A stretch of 64,000 nt of DNA, from NCBI RefSeq assembly GCF_040183065.1, contig NC_091123.1:108226821-108290820 (forward strand), in the 5' to 3' direction. The translations under genes and the position numbers were made by a program. Below, piece after piece: positions 1-10,829 of the stretch. Source of the stretch: Periplaneta americana. Its lineage: Eukaryota; Arthropoda; Insecta; Blattodea; Blattidae. A model generated the notes under the pieces. It searched no databases and was not told the origin of the DNA. It saw only the letters and a list, made by a program, of their open reading frames with translations. Positions within the stretch are counted from its first letter, which is position 1. Every line of letters begins with the position of its first letter.

Positions 1-348
1 ACCTTCGCGACTTCAAGTATAGAGTTGGTCTATTCATTTCTTCTTTTAAAAGTCCGGGTTTCTCTTCGTTTTTATGTTGTAGTTAATTGCAAACTCTAGT
101 GTGTTGCCCTCTATTCTTCAAGTGCTGTGCCCAATTGCAGTTTAAACTGGATAGTTTTGAAATGAAAGCACTGCATATTATTATATTCGTGTAATAGTCC
201 AGCAAATCCGACACATGCTATTCAGTCACTTTGGATAAATATGCTGGTCGTGAATTTATTGCGGAATGAACGACACCCATACTATCACCTGTGATAAATT
301 GTAGTAATATTTTGCATGCATATCATATTTTGCTATATATATTTATCC
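1..348. other. AT-rich flank, nothing recognised
   Basis: No coding frame, tRNA-like box or terminal repeat was recognised here. Confidence 0.5.
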
Positions 349-690
349 CAGCCATTTTCAACCTCTGTTCCGCGGCACACTAGCGTGCCGCAAATAATCC
401 GTTGATGTGCTGTGAGAAAATGCAAATAATGGAGATTGTCGTAGTAAAAATTTGAAAAATATAAGTGAAGAAAGCAATAAAAAAGTGACTACATTAGTCA
501 ACTTTCAGTGAACGTAGCACAAGTCAACATTCGGTAAATATAATTTATGTGTGAGAGCGGCAGAAAGAAGAATGACTGACGCCCAGCCGAGATTGTCAGA
601 TCAGTAAAGTTAAAATATCCTACCAACCTTTGAAAATATCGTATTTCACTTGTTTCTATGAAAAAGTCCCCCCACGGTGAGGAACCACTG
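349..690. mobile_element. hAT-like MITE
   Basis: The left end reads CAGCCATTTTCAACC and the right end, on the opposite strand, CAGTGGTTCCTCACC. This is the CAG...TTCTCAACC style of short terminal repeat seen in Charlie-type hAT elements. The flanking 8-mers ATTTATCC and ATTTAAGT share their first five bases, which fits a decayed 8-bp duplication. No transposase is visible inside, so it would be non-autonomous. The TIRs are imperfect, so the assignment is moderate. Confidence 0.5.
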
Positions 691-736
691 ATTTAAGTTA
701 TATGGATGCCCCACGGGATTTTTCATTACAACTTTA

Positions 737-1880
737 ATAATAATAATTCTTTATTTATACTGACAGAGTTAAGGCCATAGAGCCTTCTCTTACACTCTAC
801 CAGGTCACAAAGTATACAATCAGTGAAAAATTTAACAAAAAGTTAAAGAACAGAATACTAACATATTACAAAAAAATAATGATAATAGTATAATAAATCG
901 GCACTAAAAAACATGAAAATAATACCTTGAAATATAGTAAAAGCAACTCATTTAGTACAAATAGTTAATATGAACGTAAGGAAGAATATAACAAAATGGA
1001 ATGTAATAAAATAATAAGAAAAGAAAATAAATACGAAAATTAAATAAAATTCACAATAAAAAGGGTGTGATAATAAATTCATCTGGTGTTCAAGAGAACA
1101 AAGAGTGGAAAGGAAGAAATAAGATATTTATATATTTTTACAAAACTATCACAGAAAAAAGGGCTTATAACTGAAAGGAATCAGAATTGAAAAAATGCAA
1201 TTTTAGTTTATTTTTGAAACTAGACAATATCCGACAGTCTCTGACATGTTGCGGTAGAGAGTTCCAGAGATGAGCTGCAGAGACGGTAAAAGATGAAGAG
1301 TAGAAGGATGTTCTGTGTTTAGGAATTGAGGGTGTTGTGAGCGAGTATTTATTTCGTGATATGAGGACAAATGTTGAAAACGAGAAACTAAGTAGCTAGG
1401 GTTAGAGTTAAAAAATATATTGAAGAGTAAAGTGAGAGAGTGAATTGTGCTTCGCTCTTTGAGACAGACCCAGGATACCATATTTAGTGAAGGTGTGATA
1501 TGGTCAAATCTACGGACGTTGCAAATAAATCGAACACATGCATTGTGAACACGGTATAGTCTGTCTGTCAGTCTCGTGTTAAGGTCAGTGTAGAGAGTGT
1601 CACAGTAATCAAAATGAGGCATCAAGAGCGACTGCAGTAAATTCTTCTTAACCAACGGAAGGAAATTTCGAATTCTTTTTAGTGTGTGAATTTTCATAAA
1701 AAATTATTTTACATGTGTGTGTGATTTGAGTATTCCAACTTAAGTTTTTGTCCATATAAATTCCTAGATTTTTTACCGTATCACTGTAAGGGATAATAGT
1801 TTCATTCATTTTAACAGGATATAAGTCACCTGTGTTTAATATGCCACAAGTATTAAAAGGATGAAAAACGCTGCTTTATC
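737..1880 (-). pseudogene. LINE-a 3' end (reverse transcriptase C-terminus plus 3'UTR)
   Basis: A minus-strand frame at 1203-1697 (164 codons) reads like the region after the catalytic domain of a jockey/CR1-type non-LTR reverse transcriptase: LLQSLLMPHFDYCDTLY, then LYRVHNACVRFICNVRR and LKERSTIHSLTLLFNIF. A second frame continues upstream from about 1700 to 1860 (VKNLGIYMDKNLSWN), so there is a frameshift near 1695. The catalytic FADD box is absent and the 5' part is lost. Downstream is an AT-rich 3'UTR ending in the motif TTAACTCTGTCAG (minus strand), then a short ATT tail near 737-750. The same 3' end recurs at about 9353, 33501 and 49119, which defines the family. It is dead and 5'-truncated. 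The clade is not determined. Confidence 0.8.
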
Positions 1881-1944
1881 CACTGCTATGTTACACGTCT
1901 AGAACTGACAGGCAGCAGGTAACACTGTTTCGAGATATCATGTA

Positions 1945-2634
1945 CGAGGCGCGTCCATAAAGTAACTTTCCCACTCGTCCCACAGCTAGCAAAGCGCGAA
2001 GCGACTGCATGTACGTGATAGAGTAATGTCCTGGCATAGCGCATGCGCTAGCAGAACTTCTCGAGTGCTCTCAGTAGCTTCGTTGCATTGGTTGAAGATG
2101 GACGTTCCTATTCCAGCTCCCGCCGCGTATGAAGTGCGGTCAGTGATGACGTTTTTGAATGCACATGGCATAGCGCCGATTGAAATTGATCGTCAGCTGT
2201 GCCAGGTCTATGGGCAAGCAGATTGTGCGTTGCTGCTGTAGACAATTTTCAACAGGATGCCAAAATGTGCCTGACGAGGAGCGCAGTGGGAGGCCAACCA
2301 TCATCACAGACGACCTTGTGGAGCAACGCACCATCTGCTTGCTCATGACGTTAGGTCCATAGGTCTGGTACAGCTGAAGATCAATTTCAATCGGCACTAT
2401 GCCCTGTGCATTCAAAACCTTTATCACTGACTACACTTCACAGGTGGCGGGAGCTGGAATAGGAATGTCCATCGTCAACCAATGCAACGAAGCTACTGAG
2501 AGCACTCGGGAAGTTCCGCTAGCGCATGCGCCATGCCAGGACATTACTCTATCACAAACACGCAGTCGCTTTGTGCAACATATGGTTTGCTAGCTGTGGG
2601 ACGAGTGGGAAAGTTACTTTATGGACGCGCCTCG
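1945..2634. mobile_element. Palindromic mariner element with duplicated transposase N-terminus
   Basis: Outer termini are CGAGGCGCGTCCATAAAGTAA on both strands, flanked by TA at 1943-1944 and 2635-2636, the Tc1/mariner target. The two halves are inverted copies: arms about 1945-2230 and 2332-2634, with about 100 bp between. Both arms encode the helix-turn-helix start of a mariner transposase facing inward. The left arm gives EVRSVMTFLNAHGIAPIEI, the right arm VIKVLNAQGIVPIEI with GPNVMSKQM. The centre, continuing the left arm, gives DEERSGRPTIITDDLVEQ. The catalytic half is missing. The short frames in this interval are parts of this one structure. Confidence 0.85.
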
Positions 2635-2639
2635 TATTA

Positions 2640-5090
2640 ACACTCATTTTCCTATAAATGTACGTGTTGAAACCCGACCCAAGGACATAATTCAGAGTGG
2701 CTTCTTCCGAGAGGAAATTAAAGCTAGAAGGCCTATGTCTCGTACATTTTCAGCACCTGAAATGGACGGAGTTACGCAATAAGAGACCAAGCGCCAAAAA
2801 CCTGTTTCGAGATATTAGCCATTGAAATAAATCTGTTTTTTATAAAGCATTTTATGCAAGAAGTATTATAAAATTTATACCATTACAAAAAATATCACAA
2901 ATAATACCAAAAAAGACCAACCGGTTTTTGGTAAGAGACCAGCAGTTGAACTAATATTTCGGAGCAAAATAAATAAATTAATTTTATGCAATAAATGAAT
3001 TTTTGCTTATAAATAGCAGCAAAATTCAGATATCGCATTTTTTTTTTTTTCCGAGTTAAATTAGCCTGCCATCAACAGATTTGCGCAAATATCTATTTTT
3101 TTCAAATTGTCGGTTGGTCTATTATTGCGTAACTCCGTCCAAATAGTCCTATCGCTGAAAGAAGACACCAGGTTAAATGGATTGGTCATTTCTCGCCCAC
3201 GATGAATTTCGATGCTGAATAGCGGCTGACGTTGAATAAATAAATAATACTGCTACTAATACAAGAAAAATTAAAAGATATTGCGCAGTTAATGCACGAT
3301 TACACATGTAATCTTGTAAAAATGAGAAAAGCTTTTTTTGTTTTACCATATCATTATGTTGCGAGAATGGCGAAACAGCTAGACAAGAGATAAGCAGAAA
3401 AAGAGAAGGAGCGAGAGAGAAAGAGAGAGAAGAATATTATGAAATAGAATATTTAATTAATGTCTAGACTCGGTCGATTAGCTTGTAATAATGAACGTTT
3501 ACTATATTATTGATTTACAACAACGATAAATGTTGCCATGGCTTCATTCAATCTCCAAATATTTCTGCATGTTACAGACTGATACAATAACCCAGATGCC
3601 TTAAGAGGACAAAGGACTTATGCGTATGGTAAGTTAAAGTTATAAATTTATTTTTTCAATCCGCGTAATGATACCAATGTTTGTAATATATTTCAAATCT
3701 ACCATCAACGATGTAGAGTTCAATCATTTACAAAGAAATAGAGTTATAATCTTGAAAACATTAATATCGTAAAAATAACTTATATTTAACGGTGAGGTAA
3801 CATCTTCCATGTGGAGGATTCAAGTTATTACAATTCTTAGCAGCCTAGTAGGAAAGAAACATTCTAAAATTGGCTCATGCTTCAGGTCGCAATAGCTGAT
3901 GTTAATGTCTAGCGATACGTATTCCAAATTTCTACACAGAGATGGCCGTCATCCACATCAACGAATGTATAAATTAATGGCAACGTTTGAGTTCTAGTAT
4001 TGAATTTCACTTAAAAATTATTGAAATACACGCTTGCCTTTCGTAAATAAATTGTACAGAAACTGCAATAGATAGACCTAAGTAGCCATGTTGTTAGAAA
4101 CGTCTGTCTAGTAAGATGTAGAAAAGCTTAGCAACAGTAATCTCACTAGAGGTTTCGATTTATCTAGAGAAAATCAAAACTCGAGTACGATTTAATTGAC
4201 TATTACACGATTAGAAGAAAATATATAAAGATTAGAAGTAACGAAGTACTCCAATACAATAAAATATGAATTGACTTAAGAAAATACAACTGTCTTTAAA
4301 TTTATTATTGTACCATTTCATGATTACAAATATTACGCTAGATGACAGTAGTGTGTTAAGATTAGTTGTTTTCTTGTTATCAGTTGTGCCGACTATGGAA
4401 TCGTCATTGAACTCTGTGAACGGTTACTAGTCAAGAAGGCTTTGTTGATTCAGTTTCATTTTTATTAAAACAGTTGCATTCCACTTCAATTATCTGGATC
4501 CCAGTAATCAACGTCGCTTGACAGATGATTTTCAATAAATCTTAATATTAAACAGTCTCTGATATAATATAGCAGAAGCTATAACATAACCTAAATAATA
4601 TAAACAAGTGTTCGAAAGGTTTTAATTAGGGATGATGAAATAAACAAGAAAAGTTTTAATTAAGGACGACGAAATAAAAAATAAACATGAATAATTTAAA
4701 AAAACGATTAATGAAAGTACAATTTTTAAATTTGAATGTTTTAGTGGTTGGTGGTTCAGTTGATGTTATATTGGACGTGTGCATAAAAGAAGTGGAACTC
4801 GTTGATGTACATGGTGTATTCCTCAACTTATTCAGGATTTCCGAATGGTGCTCTTCATTTATTTGTAAACTAGCATTACCAGTGCGCTCCTCTGCACCCG
4901 TTAGAAATAAATATAAAGTAATTACATAATTAAAATAGCACGTTTGATCCAGGGAACATTCGTGTTTGATAGAAGGATAAATCGTTTAATATGTTACTTC
5001 TTAATTTAAATTGCATCCAAATAATTAAAATGCGATCATTTTGGTCCAGAGACACTCATTTGGTGCAATGACAATTCCTTTAACCTGTTT
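2640..5090. other. AT-rich spacer, nothing recognised
   Basis: I saw no gene or mobile-element signature here beyond a short GAGA-rich tract near 3400-3433 and a poly-T run near 3040-3051. The 80-codon frame at 4687 resembles nothing I know and has no supporting context. Confidence 0.45.
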
Positions 5091-5104
5091 CTTAAGTTTT
5101 ATTA

Positions 5105-5276
5105 CATGCAACCATAGTTTAATGAAGATTGACATCATTTAGATTTAATGTGTATATTTTATTTTACTTGTTATAGGTTTCCATTGAATTATGGTAATAA
5201 CTTAATTTTAACCCGTGTTTTCTACGTATTCAGTAAATGGCGCTTGGCCCACTATGGTTGTGAACCATTCAAATAA
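5105..5276. repeat. MITE-1 copy (GCGCTTGGCC family), left end missing
   Basis: The right end reads AATGGCGCTTGGCCCACTAT, preceded by TTGAATTATGGTAATAACTT. The same series occurs at 30565-30790 and 48225-48395. Only the complete 30.6 kb copy shows both inverted ends, so this copy is a truncated member. Confidence 0.65.
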
Positions 5277-5280
5277 CTTA

Positions 5281-5395
5281 AATTATATTATATAATATTA
5301 CATATTATATTATATTATATTATATTATATTATATTATATTATATTATATTATATTATATTATATTATATTATATTATATTATATTATATTATAT
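5281..5395. repeat. (ATATT)n microsatellite
   Basis: About 20 near-perfect copies of a TATAT/TATTA pentanucleotide directly follow the MITE-1 copy. Confidence 0.95.
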
Positions 5396-5759
5396 CAGAA
5401 GTTACTGTAATAACATTATAGTATTATGTCCATCTAGAGAAACTACACTTTCCAATGGTGAAATAATAATTAATTATACAAATCGGTTAATTTAGCTTCC
5501 GGTATTACTTCATACAAACACAGCCTACAGAGAATGTTTCTATCTTTCATAGCTTTCGATTGTTGCTGTCCAAGGCCCCTTATAGACGAAGTCATTTGTT
5601 TTTTAATTCATTACACGGCCTTAGATGGCAGTTATTTTAATTTTAAAACTCATTTATCTCATTAAATATCAGTCCTATCATAATGTTTAAGGAATAAAAC
5701 TTATCGAAAATTATTTTTTAAGAAACTTTTGTTATGTAATATTTTTCATGAAAATCAAT

Positions 5760-6078
5760 AATAAGCGAGATATTTCGATTTATTTAATTCAGGCCCCCTT
5801 ATAATCCACCTTTTAAATAATGTATTTTGAATGCCATATAGCCTAAAATCTAAGTTACAACGAACTTAATTTATATTCCAATTGTCATCGAAATCGGTTC
5901 AGCCATTATCGCGTGAAAAGGTAACAAACATACAGACAGACATACAAACAAAAATTTAAAAAAAGCGATTTTCGGTTTCAGGGTGGTTAATTATATATGT
6001 TAGGACCAATTATTTTTGGAAAATCGAAAATTAACAGAAAAATTTCGGCTACAGATTTATTATTAGTATAGATAGATA
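5760..6078 (+). repeat. Retroelement-like 3' tail
   Basis: The stretch ATCGAAATCGGTTCAGCC, followed by ACAAACATACAGACAGAC and a terminal ATTATTAGTATAGATAGAT, matches a 3'-terminal pattern I associate with widespread arthropod retroelements. No coding part accompanies it. Family assignment is from memory only. Confidence 0.4.
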
Positions 6079-6273
6079 GGATTTCAGGGAAGATGCATAG
6101 CTATGACCAGTGATCTTTATTAATTCTTGTTCTTGAATGCCAAAGCGAGTCATATTTGAAACTGCTGTGCATCGACTGGAGTGGTTTATAATATTCTGTT
6201 TTTGACGTCTAGGCCAGTGCAGTTTGAAATGTTGGCAAACAAAGAAACAAATGCTAGGGTAGTGATAAAACAA
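6049..6273 (-). pseudogene. Tyrosine-recombinase C-terminal remnant (Crypton/DIRS-like)
   Basis: The 74-codon frame ends NHSSRCTAVSNMTRFGIQEQ, then ELIKITGHSYASSLKSYL. This contains an H-x-x-R box (HSSR), a downstream GH (TGHS) and a candidate nucleophile Tyr about 10 residues later, in the order and spacing of the tyrosine-recombinase catalytic core. It would be the end of a Crypton- or DIRS-type integrase. The first arginine and the rest of the protein are absent. The frame runs into the retroelement-like tail at 6078, so its stop is not native, and a 28-bp tandem repeat overlaps its upstream side. Confidence 0.5.
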
Positions 6274-6328
6274 ACAAATGCTAGGGAAACGATAAAATTA
6301 AACAAATGCTAGGGACGCAATAAAATTG
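6244..6328. repeat. Three-unit tandem repeat, about 28 bp
   Basis: The block AAACAAATGCTAGGG followed by an A-rich spacer ending GATAAAA or AATAAAA recurs three times at 28-29 bp spacing. Confidence 0.8.
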
Positions 6329-6334
6329 TGCAAT

Positions 6335-7019
6335 AAGCAGCCATGATTGGTTGAAAGACGTCCTTTCGTACCATTTTATTGGTCAAAAGTAGTATGACGT
6401 AGTGATAGTGTAATAGTCACTTTAAAATTAGCGGCCGCAAATGCATAAAGGCGTGATTTTGACAGATTCCATCCCTGTCTGGACACACTGTATACTATTG
6501 ATATAATTGCAAAGCCTTGAATATTGTGGTTAATGATTGTTATTTAATAAACACAGGAAAGCAATAGGTTGGAAAATTGAATTAACTTTGTTTTTGAACA
6601 TAGGCTTCTGTATAACAATGACTAAGAAAATACCAGGCATATCTCAGGAACTCACACTCGACCTCCTCTGAAACGAACTGTTCACAGTGAGGCACAGAAA
6701 TAACGGTTCGGAAGAGGTTATAATCTGTTTACTATTTGTTTATTTCAGTTTTGAGTTCCCATTGGTTGGCAGTTCTGCCGTAAGCAAGGTGGAAATAGTT
6801 CCCTCCGGTCCCCTCGTCCCGTTAAAAGAAGGATCAGGAAACGTATCGCGAATAGCAGTTACTATCACAACCACCAACAGCATTATGTAATGGTAGAAGC
6901 CATTCAAAGAGCATAATTTGTTCAGAGTAAAAACAAATCAGCTCATCACCATTTCATGATTTGTTAATGATCTTCCAGTACGCTTTTCTTCCAATAGACT
7001 TCCAGTCTCTTTTAACTGT
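6335..7019. other. No supported feature
   Basis: No homology-like motif was seen. A 67-codon plus-strand frame at 6687 is unremarkable. Confidence 0.4.
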
Positions 7020-7254
7020 CTATCCCAGGCATATACAACTGGCGAGAGAAGGGTGAAAAGCGTTGGTTCCCCGTCTACAGTCCACCGGCGTTGAATGACG
7101 TCACCGGCGTTGAATGACGTAATCACGTAACACAGACATGAATACAATTCCCCTTCCCTATTAAGTCATGACGCGGGGATGGAAGGGATGAGTGACGTAT
7201 TCCGATGTGTGACGCAACGCCACAATTGGCGCCCAATTCTGCAAGCCTGGTCTA
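7020..7254. mobile_element. Element X, copy 1 (short DNA element)
   Basis: The left end CTATCCCAGGC and the right end, read inverted, ATAGACCAGGC form short terminal repeats. The body, including ACTGGCGAGAGAAGGGTG, TTGGTTCCCCG, CACCGGCGTTGAATGACG and GTGACGCAACGCCACAATT, recurs at 54331-55102 around a foreign insertion. There is an internal duplication of CACCGGCGTTGAATGACGT near 7083-7120. No coding capacity is seen, so it is a MITE-like repeat. Confidence 0.65.
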
Positions 7255-7844
7255 TTCCAACGACAAATGTTATTCTCGTGTGGTGCTTCTTCGTTAACTA
7301 CGCGATGAAATTCACGTTATACACGAATCACAGATTCAAATTTCGTCAGCCACAAAACGGAATGCGCTTTTATTGGACATCCGTCTTGTATAATTAATAC
7401 AATTGTAACAATGTATACAGTATGTATGCATTGAAGCGTATGATGATGTGTTCTCGTTGTGGCTTTTCTGCATACATACACATAACATAATCACGTAAAA
7501 CTTATTCATCTCTTCAAATACTAACATGAGTCGACCTTTACATAAGTTCATCGCATGTACACACTGATTATGAATCCAAAACGACCAACATCAAATTAGC
7601 ATACTTTAAAACGTAACAATATGAATGAACACAGCACTCATCTCACATGTATATAATACAAGTCAAGAATCATCTGATAAACAATAATACTTGGGAGACT
7701 CCAACAAAACAAATTGTATTGCATACAAAACATACATTATTACATCATTGTAATTATTAATTACATCAGCAATACTTGCATAAAATTCATGTCAACTGTA
7801 TCACATATACATAAGTACAAACTTTTTATATGTTATCAATTTTA
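7255..7844. other. AT-rich spacer, nothing recognised
   Basis: No coding, repeat or tRNA-like motif was recognised. Confidence 0.4.
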
Positions 7845-8735
7845 TACAGAGTGTTAAAAGGTATCCAATATTTTAAGAGGGGCTAGTATGTATCAAAACA
7901 AGAAAATAATTTCTAATAAACATGGGTTCTACAACACGTACTTCCTGAAATCTGAAGACTTGTTCGTAGGAAGTGATCAATGTGACTTCCATTTATGACA
8001 ATGCATTTTTCTGCCCTACAATACAGCAGACTACCAGATAATCATACCGTAGTTGACACCCCTGGCATGGAATACTGATACGTCGCAAGGAATACTGAAA
8101 ACAAAAGTTTGGTTTCAGATATTAGTGGGATTCAGCAGAGATGGTGTTGTGAATTTTCGTAATCAGCATGTGTGGGCTGATGAAAATCCCCATGCAGATG
8201 AAGAAACAGGCATCAGCTGATTCTCAGTCAACGTATAGGCAGACGTTCTTGGCGATGGATTAATAGGGCCATATGTGCTACCACAGAGATTAACTGGGGC
8301 TCGTTATCAGGACTTTCTTATTAACGTATTGCCTACCTTGCTGGAGAATGTGCCATGCTAGCGAAGACTACAGATGTAGTTCATGCACGATGGCACAGCA
8401 GCACATTTTTTTTGCAATGAGCGTGAACACCTGACACTGACATTTCAGGACCGCTGGATTGATCGGGAGACCCCACACCTTGGTCTGCTCGTTACCCAAA
8501 CCTAAATCCCCTAGACTTTTGGTTATGGTAAATTAAAAAAAAAGTGTATGATTCTTTACGCCGAATGGAAGAGAAATGCATTGCTATGAATGGACATCAC
8601 TGAGCACCTCCTATGAACAAGTGTTCAAATCTCAGAAAGTATGTGTTGTGGGACCCATGTTTATTAGACATTATTTTCTTGTTTTGATGCATACTAGCAC
8701 CTCCTAAAATATTGGACACTTTTTAACACCCTGTA
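7845..8735 (+). mobile_element. Tc1/mariner-type transposon with about 80 bp TIRs, degenerate transposase
   Basis: The left end TACAGAGTGTTAAAAGGTAT and the right end, read inverted, TACAGGGTGTTAAAAAGTGT start near-identical inverted repeats that run about 80 bp to ATAAACATGGGT. TA flanks both sides. Inside, the plus strand carries scrambled frames of an IS630/Tc1/mariner DDE transposase: DGLIGPYVLPQRLTGARYQD, FLINVLPTLLENVP, FMHDGTAAHF (catalytic D of the HDG/HDGA box), HLTLTFQDRWI and NPLDFW-like traces. Many stops and frameshifts are present and the N-terminal domain is deleted. The element is about 890 bp and immobile on its own, though its termini are well preserved. Confidence 0.85.
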
Positions 8736-8978
8736 TATTAATAGTGCTTTGCAACAAACACAAATATGTAACATGAGTTCTGTGTATTTTATATTTAAAT
8801 TTCATTTTTTACATATTACATTTTCGGCAAGAAAGAAAAAACCATATACAAATCAGTCAAATTGAAAACATTTCTTATAACGATATTAGACTCTCATTAC
8901 ACATAACTTATGATTTTAATTATTTTCATTTATTGTTATGTTTATCACAGTGAACTATATTTATATTGGACTTACGTT
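8736..8978. other. AT-rich spacer
   Basis: Nothing recognised. Confidence 0.4.
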
Positions 8979-9040
8979 TTAGATATCGTTATAACATTTG
9001 AATATCTGATGATGCCGTATAGACGAAAACGTTCATATAT
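8979..9040 (+). other. Conserved retroelement motif with hammerhead-like core
   Basis: AGATATCG, then AACAT, CTGATGATGCC (9006), a short loop and GACGAAAACGTT (9025) match, in the same order, a minus-strand block at 18565-18620. CTGATGA...GAAA is the conserved core of hammerhead ribozymes, which Penelope-like elements are known to carry in their terminal repeats. Stem II is weak here, so self-cleavage is not claimed. Confidence 0.35.
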
Positions 9041-9247
9041 TTCCTTTAGTAAGATGTAGGCCTATTAACAAATATTAATTTGCAACAAATGATAAACCAT
9101 ATGACTGAGAAACTTTAAATAAAATTTACAATTTATGTGCATAGAGGAAAGGACCAATGTATTCTACATAGAAAACGACAATTATACAAACAGTACAAGA
9201 TCAAGCGGCATCACGATTTATATGTTACTGAGTTAAAAAGTGTCATC

Positions 9248-9338
<91 letters not shown>

Positions 9339-9352
9339 TAATAATAATAATA
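9248..9352. repeat. (AAT)n microsatellite
   Basis: About 35 AAT units with two interruptions. It abuts a minus-strand LINE-a 3' end and reads as that element's tail. Frames through it are homopolymer artefacts. Confidence 0.95.
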
Positions 9353-9445
9353 CGGTAATGATTTATTTTAGCTGGCAGAGTTAAGACCATAAGTGTAGTG
9401 GAAATATATTTCTAACAATAAAATTGAGTATTACAAAAATAGCTG
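9353..9445 (-). repeat. LINE-a 3'UTR fragment
   Basis: TTTATTTTAGCTGGCAGAG followed by TTAAGACCATA matches the 3' end of the LINE-a copy at 756-790. Orientation is minus, with the (ATT)n tail adjacent. Confidence 0.6.
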
Positions 9446-9654
9446 AAATTACTCTTAAATTTTACTTACACTTTTGATAACTGTTTGTTATCATCAAACA
9501 GCTAAAATTAATCCTCGGAACACGTCTTAAACTCGTCAAACGCTTAGGGTCGGAATTGCGCCTCGCCGGCACCCGTTAGATGGCGTTAGAATCGGGAGTG
9601 TTCTTCGTTCAGCTAGTACGCTGCTTGAACCAACTTTACTTACAGTCCGTCTCA

Positions 9655-10003
9655 ACGGTGAAACCTGCAACATCTCCAATAAACTCTACCCCCTTTGCAG
9701 GAGGAGATTCCCTTGGCGGTAAGGCAACGCATGTGGTTGCAGCATGAAGGCTGTCCAGTACATCTCACACATAATGTTCATGCGTTCCTGGACAATATCT
9801 TTCCATGCAGGGAGATTGGCCATAGCGGACCTGTTGCTTGACCACCAAGATGTCCTGTCCTCACTAGGTTCGAATTCTTCTTATGGGTTCACATAGGTAT
9901 GTTAGTAAACGCCACTCCTGTAAATGAGGACGTAAGAAACAGGCTTTTGACCGCAGCGGACTCGATACTTGTTATCCCTGGATCTTTGAGGTAGTCCAAC
10001 GCT
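9655..10003 (+). pseudogene. DDE (mariner-like) transposase C-terminal relic
   Basis: From about 9715 the plus frame reads AVRQRMWLQHEGCPVHLTHN, VHAFLDNIFPCREIGHSGPV, a TGA where Trp is expected, PPRCPVLTRFEFFLWVHI, then RNRLLTAADSILVIPG. This is the second half of a Tc1/mariner-superfamily transposase: the HDG box is changed to HEG, and the PPRSPDLxPxDFFLWG box is recognisable. Upstream LNGE suggests a further 20 codons. At least one stop is present, and no TIRs were found. It is followed directly by a LINE-c tail. Confidence 0.7.
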
Positions 10004-10007
10004 TACT

Positions 10008-10169
10008 TACTTACAAATGGCTTTTAAGGAACCCGAAGGTTCATTGCCGCCCTCACATAAGCCCGCCATCGGTCCCTATCCTGTGCAAGATTAATCCAGT
10101 CTCTATCATCACACCCCACCTCCCTCAAATCCATTTTAATATTATCCTCCCATCTACGTCTCGGCCTCC
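10008..10169 (-). pseudogene. LINE-c 3' terminal fragment
   Basis: The minus strand encodes GRPRRRWEDNIKMDLREVG, then DWINLAQDRDRWRAYVRAAM and NLRVP-stop, followed by AAAGCCATTTGTAAGTAAGT. This is the C-terminal tail and TAAG-type 3' end of the LINE-c family seen five times in the window (also 14478, 21571, 31440, 53860). It is heavily 5'-truncated. Confidence 0.8.
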
Positions 10170-10448
10170 CTACAATGACATATTTATCGATTTTCAGAGT
10201 TTTGCTCTATTAAATAACTTAAATAGTGATACAGCAAACAATAAAATCTGCTGTATATAATTATATTTCTTTGTTTTGAAAATTTAAGAATGCACAGTCT
10301 CCTATATACGGCTGCATAGGATGAATAAATGTGTTTTCTCTTCCTACTGAAAAATTTTATATTTTGCACATAGAAGTTATTGCATGAACAACGACGATAC
10401 ATAACTAAGAATCTTGTGGAACACGAAGTGATGATAAATAATATCCGT
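10170..10448. other. AT-rich spacer
   Basis: Nothing recognised. Confidence 0.4.
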
Positions 10449-10449
10449 G

Positions 10450-10500
<51 letters not shown>
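10449..10500. repeat. (ATT)n microsatellite
   Basis: About 17 uninterrupted ATT units. Confidence 0.95.
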
Positions 10501-10725
10501 TTGTTTAGTATCGTCATCTCTCACTTCCCTGGTTATAAAAAATGCATATAAGCCTACTCAGTTCAGCATTACGTCTTTGACGTGGAAAATTATTGCCTAC
10601 TTTATCTCAAGGTTTTATTTTTGTAAGGATTCTTTCATCTATATAGCGATTTTTTTATTGCTGATTTTCTTCTGTATTTGACTATATCCATCATATTTAT
10701 AGCAATGTTTACTCGTATTTTGTGG

Positions 10726-10727
<2 letters not shown>

Positions 10728-10762
<35 letters not shown>

Positions 10763-10766
10763 TAAG

Positions 10767-10829
<63 letters not shown>
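10728..10829. repeat. Inverted (AAT)n-(ATT)n microsatellite pair
   Basis: About 11 AAT units are followed, after GATAAGTTT, by about 21 ATT units, giving a self-complementary hairpin. The poly-Asn, poly-Ile and poly-Leu frames here are artefacts. Confidence 0.95.

Noticed and set aside
9137..9358. Poly-Ile/Asn/Leu/Tyr open frames over (ATT)n arrays (also 10635, 14345, 23751, 34086 and others)
   Set aside because: Trinucleotide repeats have no stops in several frames; the amino-acid runs are artefacts.
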